Positions 51,779 to 60,935 of a DNA stretch of 64,000 bases are shown here, piece after piece. Position 1 is the first letter of the stretch, and the number at the start of each line of letters is the position of its first letter. A program made the position numbers and the translations under genes. The notes below the pieces were generated by a model. The model was given only the letters and a program-made list of their open reading frames with translations, was not told the origin of the DNA and ran no database searches. This stretch comes from Sporolactobacillus putidus (lineage in GTDB: Bacteria > Bacillota > Bacilli > Bacillales > Sporolactobacillaceae): assembly GCF_014647035.1 (NCBI RefSeq), contig NZ_BMOK01000010.1:1-64000 (forward strand), read 5' to 3'.

Positions 51779-53229
51779 CGCTCCTTTATCGTCCGGATCT
51801 GGTTGACCAGGCTGTCCTGTGTCCCGGTCAGAAAAGACCCTTTTGCCTTAGCGTATTGAATATATTCGAGAATTTCCGCGGTGATTTTCTCCCCTGGAGC
51901 AAGGATCGGAATTCCTGGCGGATAGCACATCACAAATTCACTGCAAACCCTGCCCACACTTTGTTCAAGCGGCAAAGATTCGCTTTCAGCGTAAAACGCT
52001 TCTGCCGGAGCGAGGATGATTTGCGGTTTAATGTATTCCTGGCTGAGCATTCCTGTTTTGTCCTTAGCGTATCGCCTTTTGATTTCCGAGAGGGCGGAAA
52101 CCAGACGTTCCAGATCCAGTTTCCGGTCGCCAATCGAAAGATACGCGAGAATGTTGCCGATATCGCCGAATTCAATCTGAATATCGTACTCGTCGCGGAG
52201 CAGATCATAGACTTCAATCCCGGCAAGCCCGATGTCCAGCGTATGAATCGAAAGTTTGGTTACATCGAAATCGCAGATCGTGTTTCCATTAACCAGTTCC
52301 CGCGAGAAAGCGTAATAACCGCCAATGTGATTGACTTCCTCCCTGGCGTATGCCGCCATATCGGCGACCCCTTGAAAAATCTCATCACCCCTGAGGGCCA
52401 GATTTCTGCGCGAAATATCCAGTGATGAAATCAGCAGATAGGAGCCGCTCGTTGTCTGAGTCAGGTTAATAATTTGCCTGACATAGCCTTCACTGACGTC
52501 GTTGTTAATTAAAAGGAGAGAACTCTGCGTCAGCGAGCCGCCCGATTTGTGCATGCTGACGGCCGCCATATCCGCTCCAACCGACATGGCCGATGGAGGG
52601 AGGTTTCTTCCGAAATAGAAATGTGTGCCGTGTGCTTCGTCAACCAGCACCAGCATGTGATGCTTGTGCACGAGCTCTGTGATCGCCTTGAGATTGGAAC
52701 AGATACCATAATACGTTGGATTATTGATCAGGATGGCCTTCGCGTCCGGATTTTCAATGATCGCCTGCTTTACATCCCCGAGTGACATGCCGAGTGAGAT
52801 GCCCAGATCCGTATGAACACCCGGATTAACGTAGACAGGCGATGCCCCGCTGAGAATCAGCGCGTTTATGGCACTGCGATGCACGTTTCGGGGCATGATT
52901 ATTTTGTCTCCTCTTTTACAGGCACTCATCACCATGCTTTGAACGGCAGAGGTTGTCCCGTTCACCATGAAAAAAGCGTGTCGTGCGCCAAAGGCTTCTG
53001 CCGCGAGTTCTTCCGCTTCCTTAATGACCGAAACCGGATGGCACAGATTATCCAGCGGTTTCATCGAATTCACATCCACCGTCAGGCAGCGCTCGCCCAA
53101 AAAATCGGTAAGCTCTCTGTTTCCCTTGCCCCGTTTGTGTCCAGGTACATCAAAAGGGACCACCCGCATTGATTTATAACGGTTCAGCGCCTCAAGGACG
53201 GGCGCTCTTTCCTGTGAAAGTTCCTTCAT
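51775..53229 (-). CDS. speA: Arginine/lysine/ornithine decarboxylase (SpeA-like, fold I)
   Basis: A 484-residue PLP decarboxylase of the short Bacillus SpeA type. Seen: FDVPGHKRGKGN (about 23-34), MVNGTTSAVQSMVMSACKRG (about 93-112), DEAHGTHFYFG (about 197-207), the PLP Lys in SMHKSGGSLTQSS (about 225-237), and CYPPGIPILAPGE near the end. The substrate (arginine, ornithine or lysine) is not clear from motifs alone; no agmatinase is in the window. It lies 15 bases after speD and overlaps speE. Confidence 0.9.
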   Translation of the reverse strand: MKELSQERAPVLEALNRYKSMRVVPFDVPGHKRGKGNRELTDFLGERCLTVDVNSMKPLDNLCHPVSVIKEAEELAAEAFGARHAFFMVNGTTSAVQSMVMSACKRGDKIIMPRNVHRSAINALILSGASPVYVNPGVHTDLGISLGMSLGDVKQAIIENPDAKAILINNPTYYGICSNLKAITELVHKHHMLVLVDEAHGTHFYFGRNLPPSAMSVGADMAAVSMHKSGGSLTQSSLLLINNDVSEGYVRQIINLTQTTSGSYLLISSLDISRRNLALRGDEIFQGVADMAAYAREEVNHIGGYYAFSRELVNGNTICDFDVTKLSIHTLDIGLAGIEVYDLLRDEYDIQIEFGDIGNILAYLSIGDRKLDLERLVSALSEIKRRYAKDKTGMLSQEYIKPQIILAPAEAFYAESESLPLEQSVGRVCSEFVMCYPPGIPILAPGEKITAEILEYIQYAKAKGSFLTGTQDSLVNQIRTIKER

Positions 53230-53244
53230 TATCTACCTTCTCCA

Positions 53245-54063
53245 CTAATCAAAGATGTTGGCACCGCTGTAAATCTCAATCATTTCTCTGCGGAGACTGT
53301 TACTGATTTTAAGCCGTTCTCTTGGCGGAATTTCAAGCACGTCTCTGTTAAATAAATAGTTTTGAAGATCAATTTCTTTTATCAGCATTTTCGTATGAAA
53401 TAAATTGGCCTGGTAAACGTTGATGTCGAGCGCGTCGTATTTCTGCAAGGTCGCGTCATCAATATAATCCTGAATCGACGTCATATGGTGATCCATAAAC
53501 AACTTTTTCCCGTTCACATCGCGTGTAAATCCGCGCACGCGATAATCGGCTGTGATAATATCGGAATCAAAGCTGCCGATCAGATAGTTCAGCGTATTCA
53601 GAGGGGTGATCTCGCCGCACGTCGCCACGTCGATATCCACCCGGAATGTGGCAATGGCATTGTCCGGATGAAATTCCGGGTAAGTGTGCACAGTGACATG
53701 GCTCTTGTCCAGGTGACCAATCACGGTGTCGCGTCCTCTGGAATTACCGATCCGGCCCAGATTACATGACTCGTCGATCTGGTCCGCCGGAAATTCCTGC
53801 TCGGCAATCAGAATGGTGACGCTCGCGCCCTGAGGATCATAATCCTGCTTGCTGATATTTAATACATGCGCACCGATCATTTCGGTCACATGGCACAGGA
53901 TGAGGGTCAGCCTTTCTGAATTGTACTGCTCGTCAATGTAAGAAATATAATCGCGCTGCTCACGTTCACTTTTCGCGTAGCACACATCATAGATGTTAAA
54001 GCTGAGCGACTTGGTGAGGTTGTTGAAGCCGTACAATTTCAGCTTGTTTTCCAACCCTATCAT
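53245..54063 (-). CDS. speD: S-adenosylmethionine decarboxylase proenzyme (class 1A, E. coli-type)
   Basis: A 272-residue pyruvoyl enzyme making decarboxylated SAM. The self-cleavage site is the Ser in [19 protein letters not shown] (about 117-135), giving beta and alpha chains. The catalytic Cys is in [16 protein letters not shown]. The size matches the long E. coli class rather than the 120-residue Bacillus SpeD. I chose ATG 54063 (AGGAAAGG five bases upstream of CTGTG) over the adjacent GTG 54066. First gene of the operon, behind a strong promoter and a leader of about 155 bases. Confidence 0.93.
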   Translation of the reverse strand: MIGLENKLKLYGFNNLTKSLSFNIYDVCYAKSEREQRDYISYIDEQYNSERLTLILCHVTEMIGAHVLNISKQDYDPQGASVTILIAEQEFPADQIDESCNLGRIGNSRGRDTVIGHLDKSHVTVHTYPEFHPDNAIATFRVDIDVATCGEITPLNTLNYLIGSFDSDIITADYRVRGFTRDVNGKKLFMDHHMTSIQDYIDDATLQKYDALDINVYQANLFHTKMLIKEIDLQNYLFNRDVLEIPPRERLKISNSLRREMIEIYSGANIFD

Positions 54064-54225
54064 CACAGCCTTTCCTGTTTATCAGGGTCCGATGAAGCAA
54101 AATGTTTACAAAATTCAGGGGAAAAACAGTAAATTTATGAGTAATTTCCAATTAGAAATGAAATAGTCAACGGATTCTTCGATTTCTGCTGATTTTCATA
54201 GGTTTACTACAAAAATTCAATTTAT

Positions 54226-54253
54226 ATTATATACAGAACAAACCGTAAGTCAA
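54226..54253 (-). promoter_or_regulatory. Sigma-A promoter of the polyamine operon
   Basis: On the minus strand TTGACT (54248-54253) and TATAAT (54226-54231) are 16 bp apart. They lie about 160 bases upstream of speD. The leader between has no hairpin-plus-U-tract attenuator that I can see. The 54254-54448 spacer also contains an imperfect hairpin (AAGGGCCCATTT/AAATGGACCCTT, 54356-54386) that may end the next operon. Confidence 0.75.
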
Positions 54254-54448
54254 GTTAATAATTCGTAATCAAAAAGCAATCCCGCCGGCTTTCTGATCCG
54301 TCCGTACAATGAAAAAACAATCTTCGCCATCTCTTATGGAGCGCTCGCATAATGTAAGGGCCCATTTCCAATAAAATGGACCCTTATATACTATGCACGT
54401 TTTCTTTATAAGACACGTTGAGTCATCCGGTATTTCAAAAAATTTCCA

Positions 54449-55630
54449 TTATTTGGATTTCTCATGGTTTATCACCAGATCGGTCATGTGCTGAAAAATG
54501 TCATGCCAGTTTCTGGATTTAGCAAGAGCAAGACGCCTGTTTATGGCAGCCTCCTGATTTTTCGAACCGGCCATTTGTTCGCAGGCTCGGATAAACGACC
54601 CGGGATCGCTGTTGTCCAGATACGCATAAACCCCTTCTTCGGCGTACTTCTTCGTAGACGGGAGGTGTACACCGACCGCCGGTTTGCCGGCAGCAAGAAA
54701 TTCGAACAGTTTCAGCGGAAATACCGCCTCGTTATAAGGCGAAAGTTTGTATGGCATGATACCGACATCCACAAGGTTCATATATTGGGATATATCCTCC
54801 GGGGAGACGCTCCCGGTCCACAATACATTTTTTTTCATAAGAAGCTGCTGAAATTCACGATTTCGCCCGGTTCCATCCGGCCCGACAAACAGAAAAAGCC
54901 AGCCGCTTTTTTTCTCGGCCACCTGCTCAATCAGGTTGAAATCCAGTTTTGGCTTAATTCCTCCGATATATCCGAGCACCGTACCCCCGAAATTTTCCGG
55001 GAGCACGTCCGCGGCCTGAGTTCTCCCGGAAAACCTATCGAACTCGACGCCATTCTCAAACGTGAACACACGCTTTGTTTTCTCAGCGCCCAGCTTTTTC
55101 ACGACCTGATCATGCAAATAATCGGACGTGCAGAAAATAATTCCGGCCCGGTCGATGATCCGCTGCTCCGCTTTCGCAATGACGTACTGTCTGAAGTGAG
55201 CCGCGGCCGACGGTCTGCCGCTGATTGGCGAAGCCCATAGATCGCTGCAATCGTAAATGACCCGAGTCCATGGAAAAAGATCGCCAAGCAGCGGAAATCC
55301 GGGAAAAGTGAACCATAGATAAAATCTGTGGTGTGCGGCCCGCGCACGGATGTAGGATAGAAGCGGCCGAAGTCTGCGCCGATGGAATATATCCACATAG
55401 CGCCCAAAGCGAAAAGCTCTATGAGGGAACAAGTCCTGAACCGTCCATTGACTGATTCCATTCGCCAGTCTTGACCGCGGCGGATCAACACGGCGCGGCG
55501 CAGGGCACAGCCAGATCACTTCCTGCGTGTCCGATTCATTTTGCAGAAATTCCGCAAGGCGATGCCGCCTGTAGCGCAGCCTATCCTGCTCCCACACCCC
55601 GGTCGCAACGATGATATGTATATTCTTCAC
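54449..55630 (-). CDS. Glycosyltransferase (GT4/GT1-like)
   Basis: A 393-residue cytoplasmic or membrane-associated sugar transferase. Seen: an N-terminal IIVATGVWEQDRLRYRRHRL, VIYDCSDLWASP (about 130-141), RAGIIFCTSDYLHDQVVKKLG, FENGVEFDRF (about 190-199), and a C-terminal donor-binding block MPYKLSPYNEAVFPLKLFEF then LAAGKPAVG, like cell-surface GT4 enzymes. I chose GTG 55630, with GAGGGTG nine bases upstream; GTG 55642 touches that site. Last gene of the leftward exopolysaccharide operon; the sugar is unknown. Confidence 0.82.
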   Translation of the reverse strand: MKNIHIIVATGVWEQDRLRYRRHRLAEFLQNESDTQEVIWLCPAPRRVDPPRSRLANGISQWTVQDLFPHRAFRFGRYVDIFHRRRLRPLLSYIRARAAHHRFYLWFTFPGFPLLGDLFPWTRVIYDCSDLWASPISGRPSAAAHFRQYVIAKAEQRIIDRAGIIFCTSDYLHDQVVKKLGAEKTKRVFTFENGVEFDRFSGRTQAADVLPENFGGTVLGYIGGIKPKLDFNLIEQVAEKKSGWLFLFVGPDGTGRNREFQQLLMKKNVLWTGSVSPEDISQYMNLVDVGIMPYKLSPYNEAVFPLKLFEFLAAGKPAVGVHLPSTKKYAEEGVYAYLDNSDPGSFIRACEQMAGSKNQEAAINRRLALAKSRNWHDIFQHMTDLVINHEKSK

Positions 55631-55749
55631 TGATGCTTTCACCCTCGTATTCTCGAAGTTCCTTTTTTAAGTCGAATTTCCACTTTAGAGAAATATCTTT
55701 TTAGCAGAAGATCCTTTTTACCTTTCCCGGACTTTTCGAATATCTTCTA

Positions 55750-56508
55750 TTAAAACCGTTTGATCACGGCATTAGCCGCATAGTTGCAGAAATACCAGCA
55801 GGACCGCCATAATGGCAGCTTTTCCATCCGGCGGTAAACGAACCATGTTTTTCGGGCGGCTTTCCATTTGTCGCGTGAAATGGACTCCGGCCCGCCGACG
55901 CGGTATTCCGCCAGCGTTTCATTCAGCCCGTAAGCTGCCCTGCCTTCTTTTAACAGTGCCAGCCATGTCGCCAGATCCTGCCGCGCGCGCAGATCCGGCA
56001 TATGAAAGTCGCCGACTTGCTGTCTGTCGATCATCACCGTCAGGCAGCCGACAATTGTATTCTTCAGCATATCGGAATATGTTACACGCTGGGGCGCCGG
56101 AACGCGTTTCTGTAACGGTTCGCCCTCGCGGCTGATGTACTCATAGCCGGTAAAAGTAAAAGCGTAGTGGCGGTCGTTCATGAACTTCAGCTGTTTTTCC
56201 AGCTTTTCCTTTTTCCAGCAGTCATCGCTGTCAAGAAACGCGACATACCTACCCTTTGCCAGATCAAGAGCCTTATTGCGCGCGGCGGCCGCGCCGCTGT
56301 TTTTTTCAAGAAACAGGGTGCGGATACGCGGATCGGACGCCGTTAGATTCATCAGTCGGGCACGCGTACGGTCCGACGAGCAGTCATCGACAATAATCAT
56401 TTCCCAATCGCGAAAGGTTTGCCCGATCACCGAAGCAATCGTTGCGTCGATGGTTTGTTCCGCATTATAAGCAGGTGTGATAACCGAAACAAGTGGATGG
56501 TTCAGCAC
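55750..56508 (-). CDS. Family 2 glycosyltransferase
   Basis: A 252-residue GT-A fold transferase. Seen: PLVSVITPAYNAEQTIDATI (residues 5-24), IIVDDCSSDRTR (about 38-49), SGAAAARNKALDLAKGRYVA then FLDSDDCWK (DxD-type metal site, about 90-98). GTG 56508 behind AAGGAGGT. It closely follows the Wzz-like gene. Adds one sugar of the repeat unit; which one is unknown. The C-terminus lacks a membrane helix. Confidence 0.88.
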   Translation of the reverse strand: MLNHPLVSVITPAYNAEQTIDATIASVIGQTFRDWEMIIVDDCSSDRTRARLMNLTASDPRIRTLFLEKNSGAAAARNKALDLAKGRYVAFLDSDDCWKKEKLEKQLKFMNDRHYAFTFTGYEYISREGEPLQKRVPAPQRVTYSDMLKNTIVGCLTVMIDRQQVGDFHMPDLRARQDLATWLALLKEGRAAYGLNETLAEYRVGGPESISRDKWKAARKTWFVYRRMEKLPLWRSCWYFCNYAANAVIKRF

Positions 56509-56523
56509 CGTAATGACCTCCTT

Positions 56524-57204
56524 TTATTCCGGTCTTTCACGGACAAACTCGGGAAAAGCGAGCCATAAAAAGACAATCGTCACGCCCAGCATCACTCCGA
56601 GCACGGCCCTCTGCTTTGAGGAAAAAACCTTGCCGCCCGGGCCGGGGGCTGCACCCGCGGGTTCTAATAATTGAGCGGGTTTGAGGTCAAGTTTCGCTGT
56701 TTGCAGGTTATACAGGAGACGCTGACGGTCGACCGCGGTACTTTCGTTGATTTTGCCGTTTAGAAGCGCGCTGATGGACTGATTGATCAGCGTCTCCCTT
56801 TTCTGGTACTGCTCACGATCGGCCGACAGAAACGCACTGGCAATTTGATTGACGGTGCTGATTGCTTCATCTTTTGACTTCCCGATAAATGAAAGCTGAA
56901 TCAGCTGATTTTTCACCATGCTTACCTTGAGCTGGCCGAGTAATTCGTTTTGGCGGTTTTTCCATAAAGCGGGCAGCTGTTTCTGAAAAAAAGGAGCGTT
57001 GCCAAGCATAATCATCACCCGGTTCGGATCATTAAAATCCGGGTCTGAATAACTTCCTAAAGACATTGTCGCTGTCGCCGTGTAGGGCACAGCTGTTTTT
57101 CCAATCGGAATGAACCATCCGGCCACGCCGAAAATCAGCGGAATGGCAACGATGATCCATATAAATTTCTTGATTTTTTCTGCCAGCCGGTGAACGCTTG
57201 TCAT
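56524..57204 (-). CDS. Wzz/YveK-like chain-length determinant protein
   Basis: A 226-residue protein with two membrane helices (14-33 and about 203-220) around an extracytoplasmic region with TATATMSLGSYSDPDFN and a coiled segment. This is the layout of polysaccharide co-polymerases that set chain length. No tyrosine kinase (EpsB/CapB-like) gene is in the window. A proline-rich PGPGG stretch precedes helix 2, as in the family. The ATG overlaps the Wzy stop (ATGA). Confidence 0.8.
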   Translation of the reverse strand: MTSVHRLAEKIKKFIWIIVAIPLIFGVAGWFIPIGKTAVPYTATATMSLGSYSDPDFNDPNRVMIMLGNAPFFQKQLPALWKNRQNELLGQLKVSMVKNQLIQLSFIGKSKDEAISTVNQIASAFLSADREQYQKRETLINQSISALLNGKINESTAVDRQRLLYNLQTAKLDLKPAQLLEPAGAAPGPGGKVFSSKQRAVLGVMLGVTIVFLWLAFPEFVRERPE

Positions 57205-58691
57205 AAATAAGCTCCTTCATGGTCAATGATTTTTTTTGTTCCCATTTCGGTCATTCCGCCAAGCGGCTCATTTTTCAGTACGGAAACAGTAGAAATAAGC
57301 AGTCCGAGAAACACCCAGTGAAAGTAAAGGTTGCTGACGGAACTTGGACTGATGTTCGAGATAACAAAGGAGGCCATCGCAGTCAGACAGCCTTCAATCA
57401 GCATTTTGTACGTCCGGTCGACGTAAAGCCGACTGGCTCTGTACAGGCTGACAAACAGACAAGCATACATGGTGACATACCCCAGGGCAATGATCAGCCC
57501 GAAGTTGCCCAGGATTTCCGCCAACCAGTTGTGCACCTGATAGATATGACTCGTATTATAAATCGGTTCATATTCAAGATAATAGGGCAGGTTGCCCGCA
57601 CCCACGCCCATTCCAAAAGTATCCGCTACATAGTAAAACGTATCTTTGAGCAAATTGCTTCTGATCACGTTTGACGACAGCGTTTCATTGACTGAATAAC
57701 TCGCCGTACTAAAAAACAGCCCGGCCGACTTCGCGATCAGACTTTTTGAAAAAACGATCAGGCCAATCAGGATCGCCGCCGAGCCTGTGACGGCAGCGGC
57801 TTTCTTCGCCCATGAAGGAAGAAGGAGAAACAGATAAAAGGCTCCGCCGACCGCAAGCCCGATGATACCCGCCCTTGATTGCGTGACCACAATAATGAAA
57901 AGCGAAAGTCCCGCGAGCAGCAGCGCAGCAGTCTGCCGCATTGAGTTCAGGCTGTTTCTGGCCGCGGACAGATAAAAGAAGAAAGAAATACTTAAAAAAG
58001 TAGCGAAGTCGTTCTGATTGGTAAACACGGCGGTTGGATAAGCAGTTTTATAGAAAGGGGCTCCATAGAGCGTCGATGTTGGCATCTGAATATGGCCGAA
58101 ATAATTGATCAGTCCGAGGGCAAGAAGACCCGCTGTCATGACCATCCAAATGGTATAAAAGACGAGCAGCCTGCTGATTCGTGTGAACGTAAAAACCGCA
58201 AGGAAGACAAACGTCATACCGACGCCCATAAGAAAGAGATACTTGATTCCGTCAAGAACAGATTTTGACCAAATTAATGAAGCCCCTCCATAAGCCATCC
58301 AGAAAAGCAGAAAGAGCAGAATCCCCTTTACCCGGATTTGCTTCCAGTCGGCAGACAAGCCACTGTGCTTCACTACGTAAGTTAAAAAAACAACCAGTGC
58401 CACAAGAAGCAAGAGCCGATACACAAACAATGAAAAGAAACCGAAATGGATACTCAAAAACGACTGATTAAAGAATGTCGTGATCAGCAGCAAGTACATG
58501 ACACTTTGAAGCAATTGTTCGTTTCCGACGGATGATTTGAGATAGAGACTTGAAATGATAAAGGCCCAAATCCATATAAAGAAAAAGAAGAGCTGCATTG
58601 GTTCTGATCCAAGCGAACCAATGAAAATAATGCCCGCTAACAGGATAGCCAGTATACCTGTTACCTGTTTCACTGCACGGTTGCTGTCCAT
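57201..58691 (-). CDS. O-antigen polymerase/ligase-like protein (Wzy)
   Basis: A 496-residue membrane protein with about 12 helices and a large outer loop (about 350-400) bearing YYLEYEPIYNTSHIYQVHNW, a feature of Wzy/WaaL-family proteins that join lipid-linked repeat units. TNQNDFATFLSISFFFYL (about 233-250) matches the family's central motif. ATG 58691 behind GGGAGC. Upstream of the Wzz-like gene with a 4-base overlap. Confidence 0.85.
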   Translation of the reverse strand: MDSNRAVKQVTGILAILLAGIIFIGSLGSEPMQLFFFFIWIWAFIISSLYLKSSVGNEQLLQSVMYLLLITTFFNQSFLSIHFGFFSLFVYRLLLLVALVVFLTYVVKHSGLSADWKQIRVKGILLFLLFWMAYGGASLIWSKSVLDGIKYLFLMGVGMTFVFLAVFTFTRISRLLVFYTIWMVMTAGLLALGLINYFGHIQMPTSTLYGAPFYKTAYPTAVFTNQNDFATFLSISFFFYLSAARNSLNSMRQTAALLLAGLSLFIIVVTQSRAGIIGLAVGGAFYLFLLLPSWAKKAAAVTGSAAILIGLIVFSKSLIAKSAGLFFSTASYSVNETLSSNVIRSNLLKDTFYYVADTFGMGVGAGNLPYYLEYEPIYNTSHIYQVHNWLAEILGNFGLIIALGYVTMYACLFVSLYRASRLYVDRTYKMLIEGCLTAMASFVISNISPSSVSNLYFHWVFLGLLISTVSVLKNEPLGGMTEMGTKKIIDHEGAYL

Positions 58692-58868
58692 TCAGTTTTG
58701 CTCCCTGTTTCATTACGTTTTTAAGATGAATAAATAAGCGCAGTGAGCGTTCCGGATAACGCCCTTAAGGCACCGCGTGAAAAAACAATCCGCAAGCATC
58801 GGAAGATTCGGCAAAGCTATTTTTAAACGTCCGATCGTTTTCAGAGTCGTGCGGTTGCTATTTTTCAT

Positions 58869-59804
58869 TTATTTGATGAGTTTGGCCGCACGGTTTGAGA
58901 AATGAAGCGTTTCCTGCAACCCTGTGAAAAGATCGGTCACAGGTTCCCAGCCAAGAAGTTTTTTCGCCTCGTTGTTCGAAAGCGTACTTTCCCGAATATC
59001 ACCGGGACGCGCCTCTCTGTAAATCGCGTTCATGTTTGAATCAGAAATGCTCCTCAGCATTCGGAACAATTGATTAATTGTGACCGATGCACCGGAAGAG
59101 ACATTGACACATATATTTTTTTCAGTCTGGAGACCTTTCACGACAGCCGACGCAATGTCCCTGACAAAAATAAAGTCCCTCGTCTGCTTTCCGTCGCCAA
59201 AAATAAAAGGAGGCATATCCCGGCTCAGGCGATCTGAGAAAATCGACACGACTCCGCCTTCCCCTTTGGCATCCTGTCTTGGACCGTAGACGTTGCTGAA
59301 TCGCAGTATGGTGTAAGGCAGTCCGAATAACTTATAGAATGTCTTCAGGTAGTGCTCAACAGTCAGTTTCGTCAAGCCATAAGGAGACTCGGGGTGGGTC
59401 GGGTGTCCGGGTGTCACCGGCAGCGAAAGCGGGTTTCCATAGACCGCCGCGGAGGAGGCAAAGACGATTTTCCCGACCGATGACCGGACAGCAGCACGCA
59501 TCACATGAAGAGAGCCTCTTACGTTGACTTGTTCATCGAACAGAGGATCGCGCACGGATTGTGCGACACTGATCTGGGCCGCGAGATGTATGATCGAGTC
59601 CGGATGAAGAGAGAGAATCAAATCCCCCACATGGGGGTCCGTCACATCGAAGTCATATACATCGACAGGCAAGCCGGCAATATTTTTGCGGTGGCCCGTA
59701 GAAAAGTTGTCGATAACCGCAACTTTGTAATCATGGCGGAGCAGTTCCTCGACAACATGCGATCCAATAAATCCAGCTCCCCCTGTCACAACCACTCTTT
59801 TCAT
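58869..59804 (-). CDS. NAD-dependent UDP-sugar epimerase
   Basis: A 311-residue extended-SDR enzyme. Seen: VVVTGGAGFIGSHVVEELL (residues 4-22), SSAAVYGNPL (about 120-129), YGLTKLTVEHY with the catalytic YxxxK pair (about 145-155), RFSNVYGPRQ (about 171-180). It resembles UDP-glucose/GlcNAc 4-epimerases and is similar along its whole length to the pel-linked epimerase at 45157. It supplies an activated sugar for the polymer. SD is AGGAGG. Confidence 0.9.
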   Translation of the reverse strand: MKRVVVTGGAGFIGSHVVEELLRHDYKVAVIDNFSTGHRKNIAGLPVDVYDFDVTDPHVGDLILSLHPDSIIHLAAQISVAQSVRDPLFDEQVNVRGSLHVMRAAVRSSVGKIVFASSAAVYGNPLSLPVTPGHPTHPESPYGLTKLTVEHYLKTFYKLFGLPYTILRFSNVYGPRQDAKGEGGVVSIFSDRLSRDMPPFIFGDGKQTRDFIFVRDIASAVVKGLQTEKNICVNVSSGASVTINQLFRMLRSISDSNMNAIYREARPGDIRESTLSNNEAKKLLGWEPVTDLFTGLQETLHFSNRAAKLIK

Positions 59805-59996
59805 GAGAAACCCTCCTAAGTCCTTGATGTTTTTTCTTCAGTCGCGGAAGGAGCCTACCCTTGCACGCATCACATGAAAAAAATGATACCCGTGCCGATT
59901 ACCTGCACGCGCAGCCTGACGGAAATTATGCCTCTGGGCGGCCTCTCATACATACATGTCCATTTTCTATTCGTTCCATACTTCGGCGCGTATTTT

Positions 59997-60656
59997 TTAA
60001 CGGGCACCTTCGCCCGTAATCAGGACTTTGATCGTTTTTAATAGGATTCTGAATTCAAGAGCGGGTGACATATTGTGAATGTATTTCAGATCATAACGGA
60101 GTTTTTCTCTCGGCGAGATATTGTAGCCGCCATTTACCTGCGCAAGCCCTGTCAATCCCGGTTTAACCGCCAGGCGGCGCGCAAATCCACGGATTTCGCG
60201 ATTGAATTGCGCCGTAAACACCGGTCTTTCCGGTCTCGGGCCGATGATGGACATGTCCCCTTTCAGTACGGTCAGGAGCTGAGGCAACTCGTCAATTCTT
60301 GTTCTCCGAATCACGGCCCCCACCCTTGTCACACGTGGGTCGTGTTCCGCCGCCCATTGTGCCCCATTTTTTTCCGCATCTTTTCGCATGGAACGAAGTT
60401 TGATAAGGTTGAAACATTTCCCGTCCTTCCCCACTCTTTGCTGAACGTAAAATGGAGATCCGGGTGTTTCAAGCATAATTAAAACCGAAAAAACACAAAT
60501 TACGGGCGCTGCAAAAATTAATCCAACCGTTGCTGTCACGAGATCAAATCCTCTTTTTATATAGAGGTAAGATTTGATTGGCCTTGGCAGTGATACCCGA
60601 AGAGAACTGTCAATTGAATAGTCACTGTAAAGATTAATTTCTTTTTCAGCATTCAC
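59997..60656 (-). CDS. Undecaprenyl-phosphate sugar phosphotransferase (initiating enzyme, EpsL/WcaJ-like)
   Basis: A 219-residue single-helix phosphoglycosyltransferase that places the first sugar-phosphate on undecaprenyl phosphate. Seen: KRGFDLVTATVGLIFAAPVI (membrane part, about 33-52), PFYVQQRVGKDGKCFNLIKL then RSM, RRTRIDELPQLLTVLKGDMS then IIGPRPERP (catalytic Asp-Glu and PRP, about 128-160), KPGLTGLAQVNG. Monotopic short form, without the N-terminal four-helix region of WbaP. GTG 60656 behind GAGGTGG; first gene of the leftward cluster. Confidence 0.92.
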   Translation of the reverse strand: MNAEKEINLYSDYSIDSSLRVSLPRPIKSYLYIKRGFDLVTATVGLIFAAPVICVFSVLIMLETPGSPFYVQQRVGKDGKCFNLIKLRSMRKDAEKNGAQWAAEHDPRVTRVGAVIRRTRIDELPQLLTVLKGDMSIIGPRPERPVFTAQFNREIRGFARRLAVKPGLTGLAQVNGGYNISPREKLRYDLKYIHNMSPALEFRILLKTIKVLITGEGAR

Positions 60657-60935
60657 AACAAAACCACCTCGCCGAACCCTTCATGATTTGGGATGCCAGC
60701 CTACATTTGAATTATAGTTATATTATGTGTTGCGGATATCAAGTTTAAATGAAGATAACGTAAAAATTGTTGAGAATAGTGAGAATATCTTGATATGAAA
60801 ACTTTAAAGCGGTATGTTTGTGCTGATATCGAACATCGCTTTACAGCATTCCTGAACGCTCCTGGTTATAAGAACCGGATCGTCCCGGCATACTGAGAAT
60901 GAATTTTACGGAAGGAAGCAATAGACTTAATTCTA

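Noticed and set aside
51856-52425. 189-codon plus-strand frame
   Set aside because: Antisense to speA, with no ribosome site and no family features.
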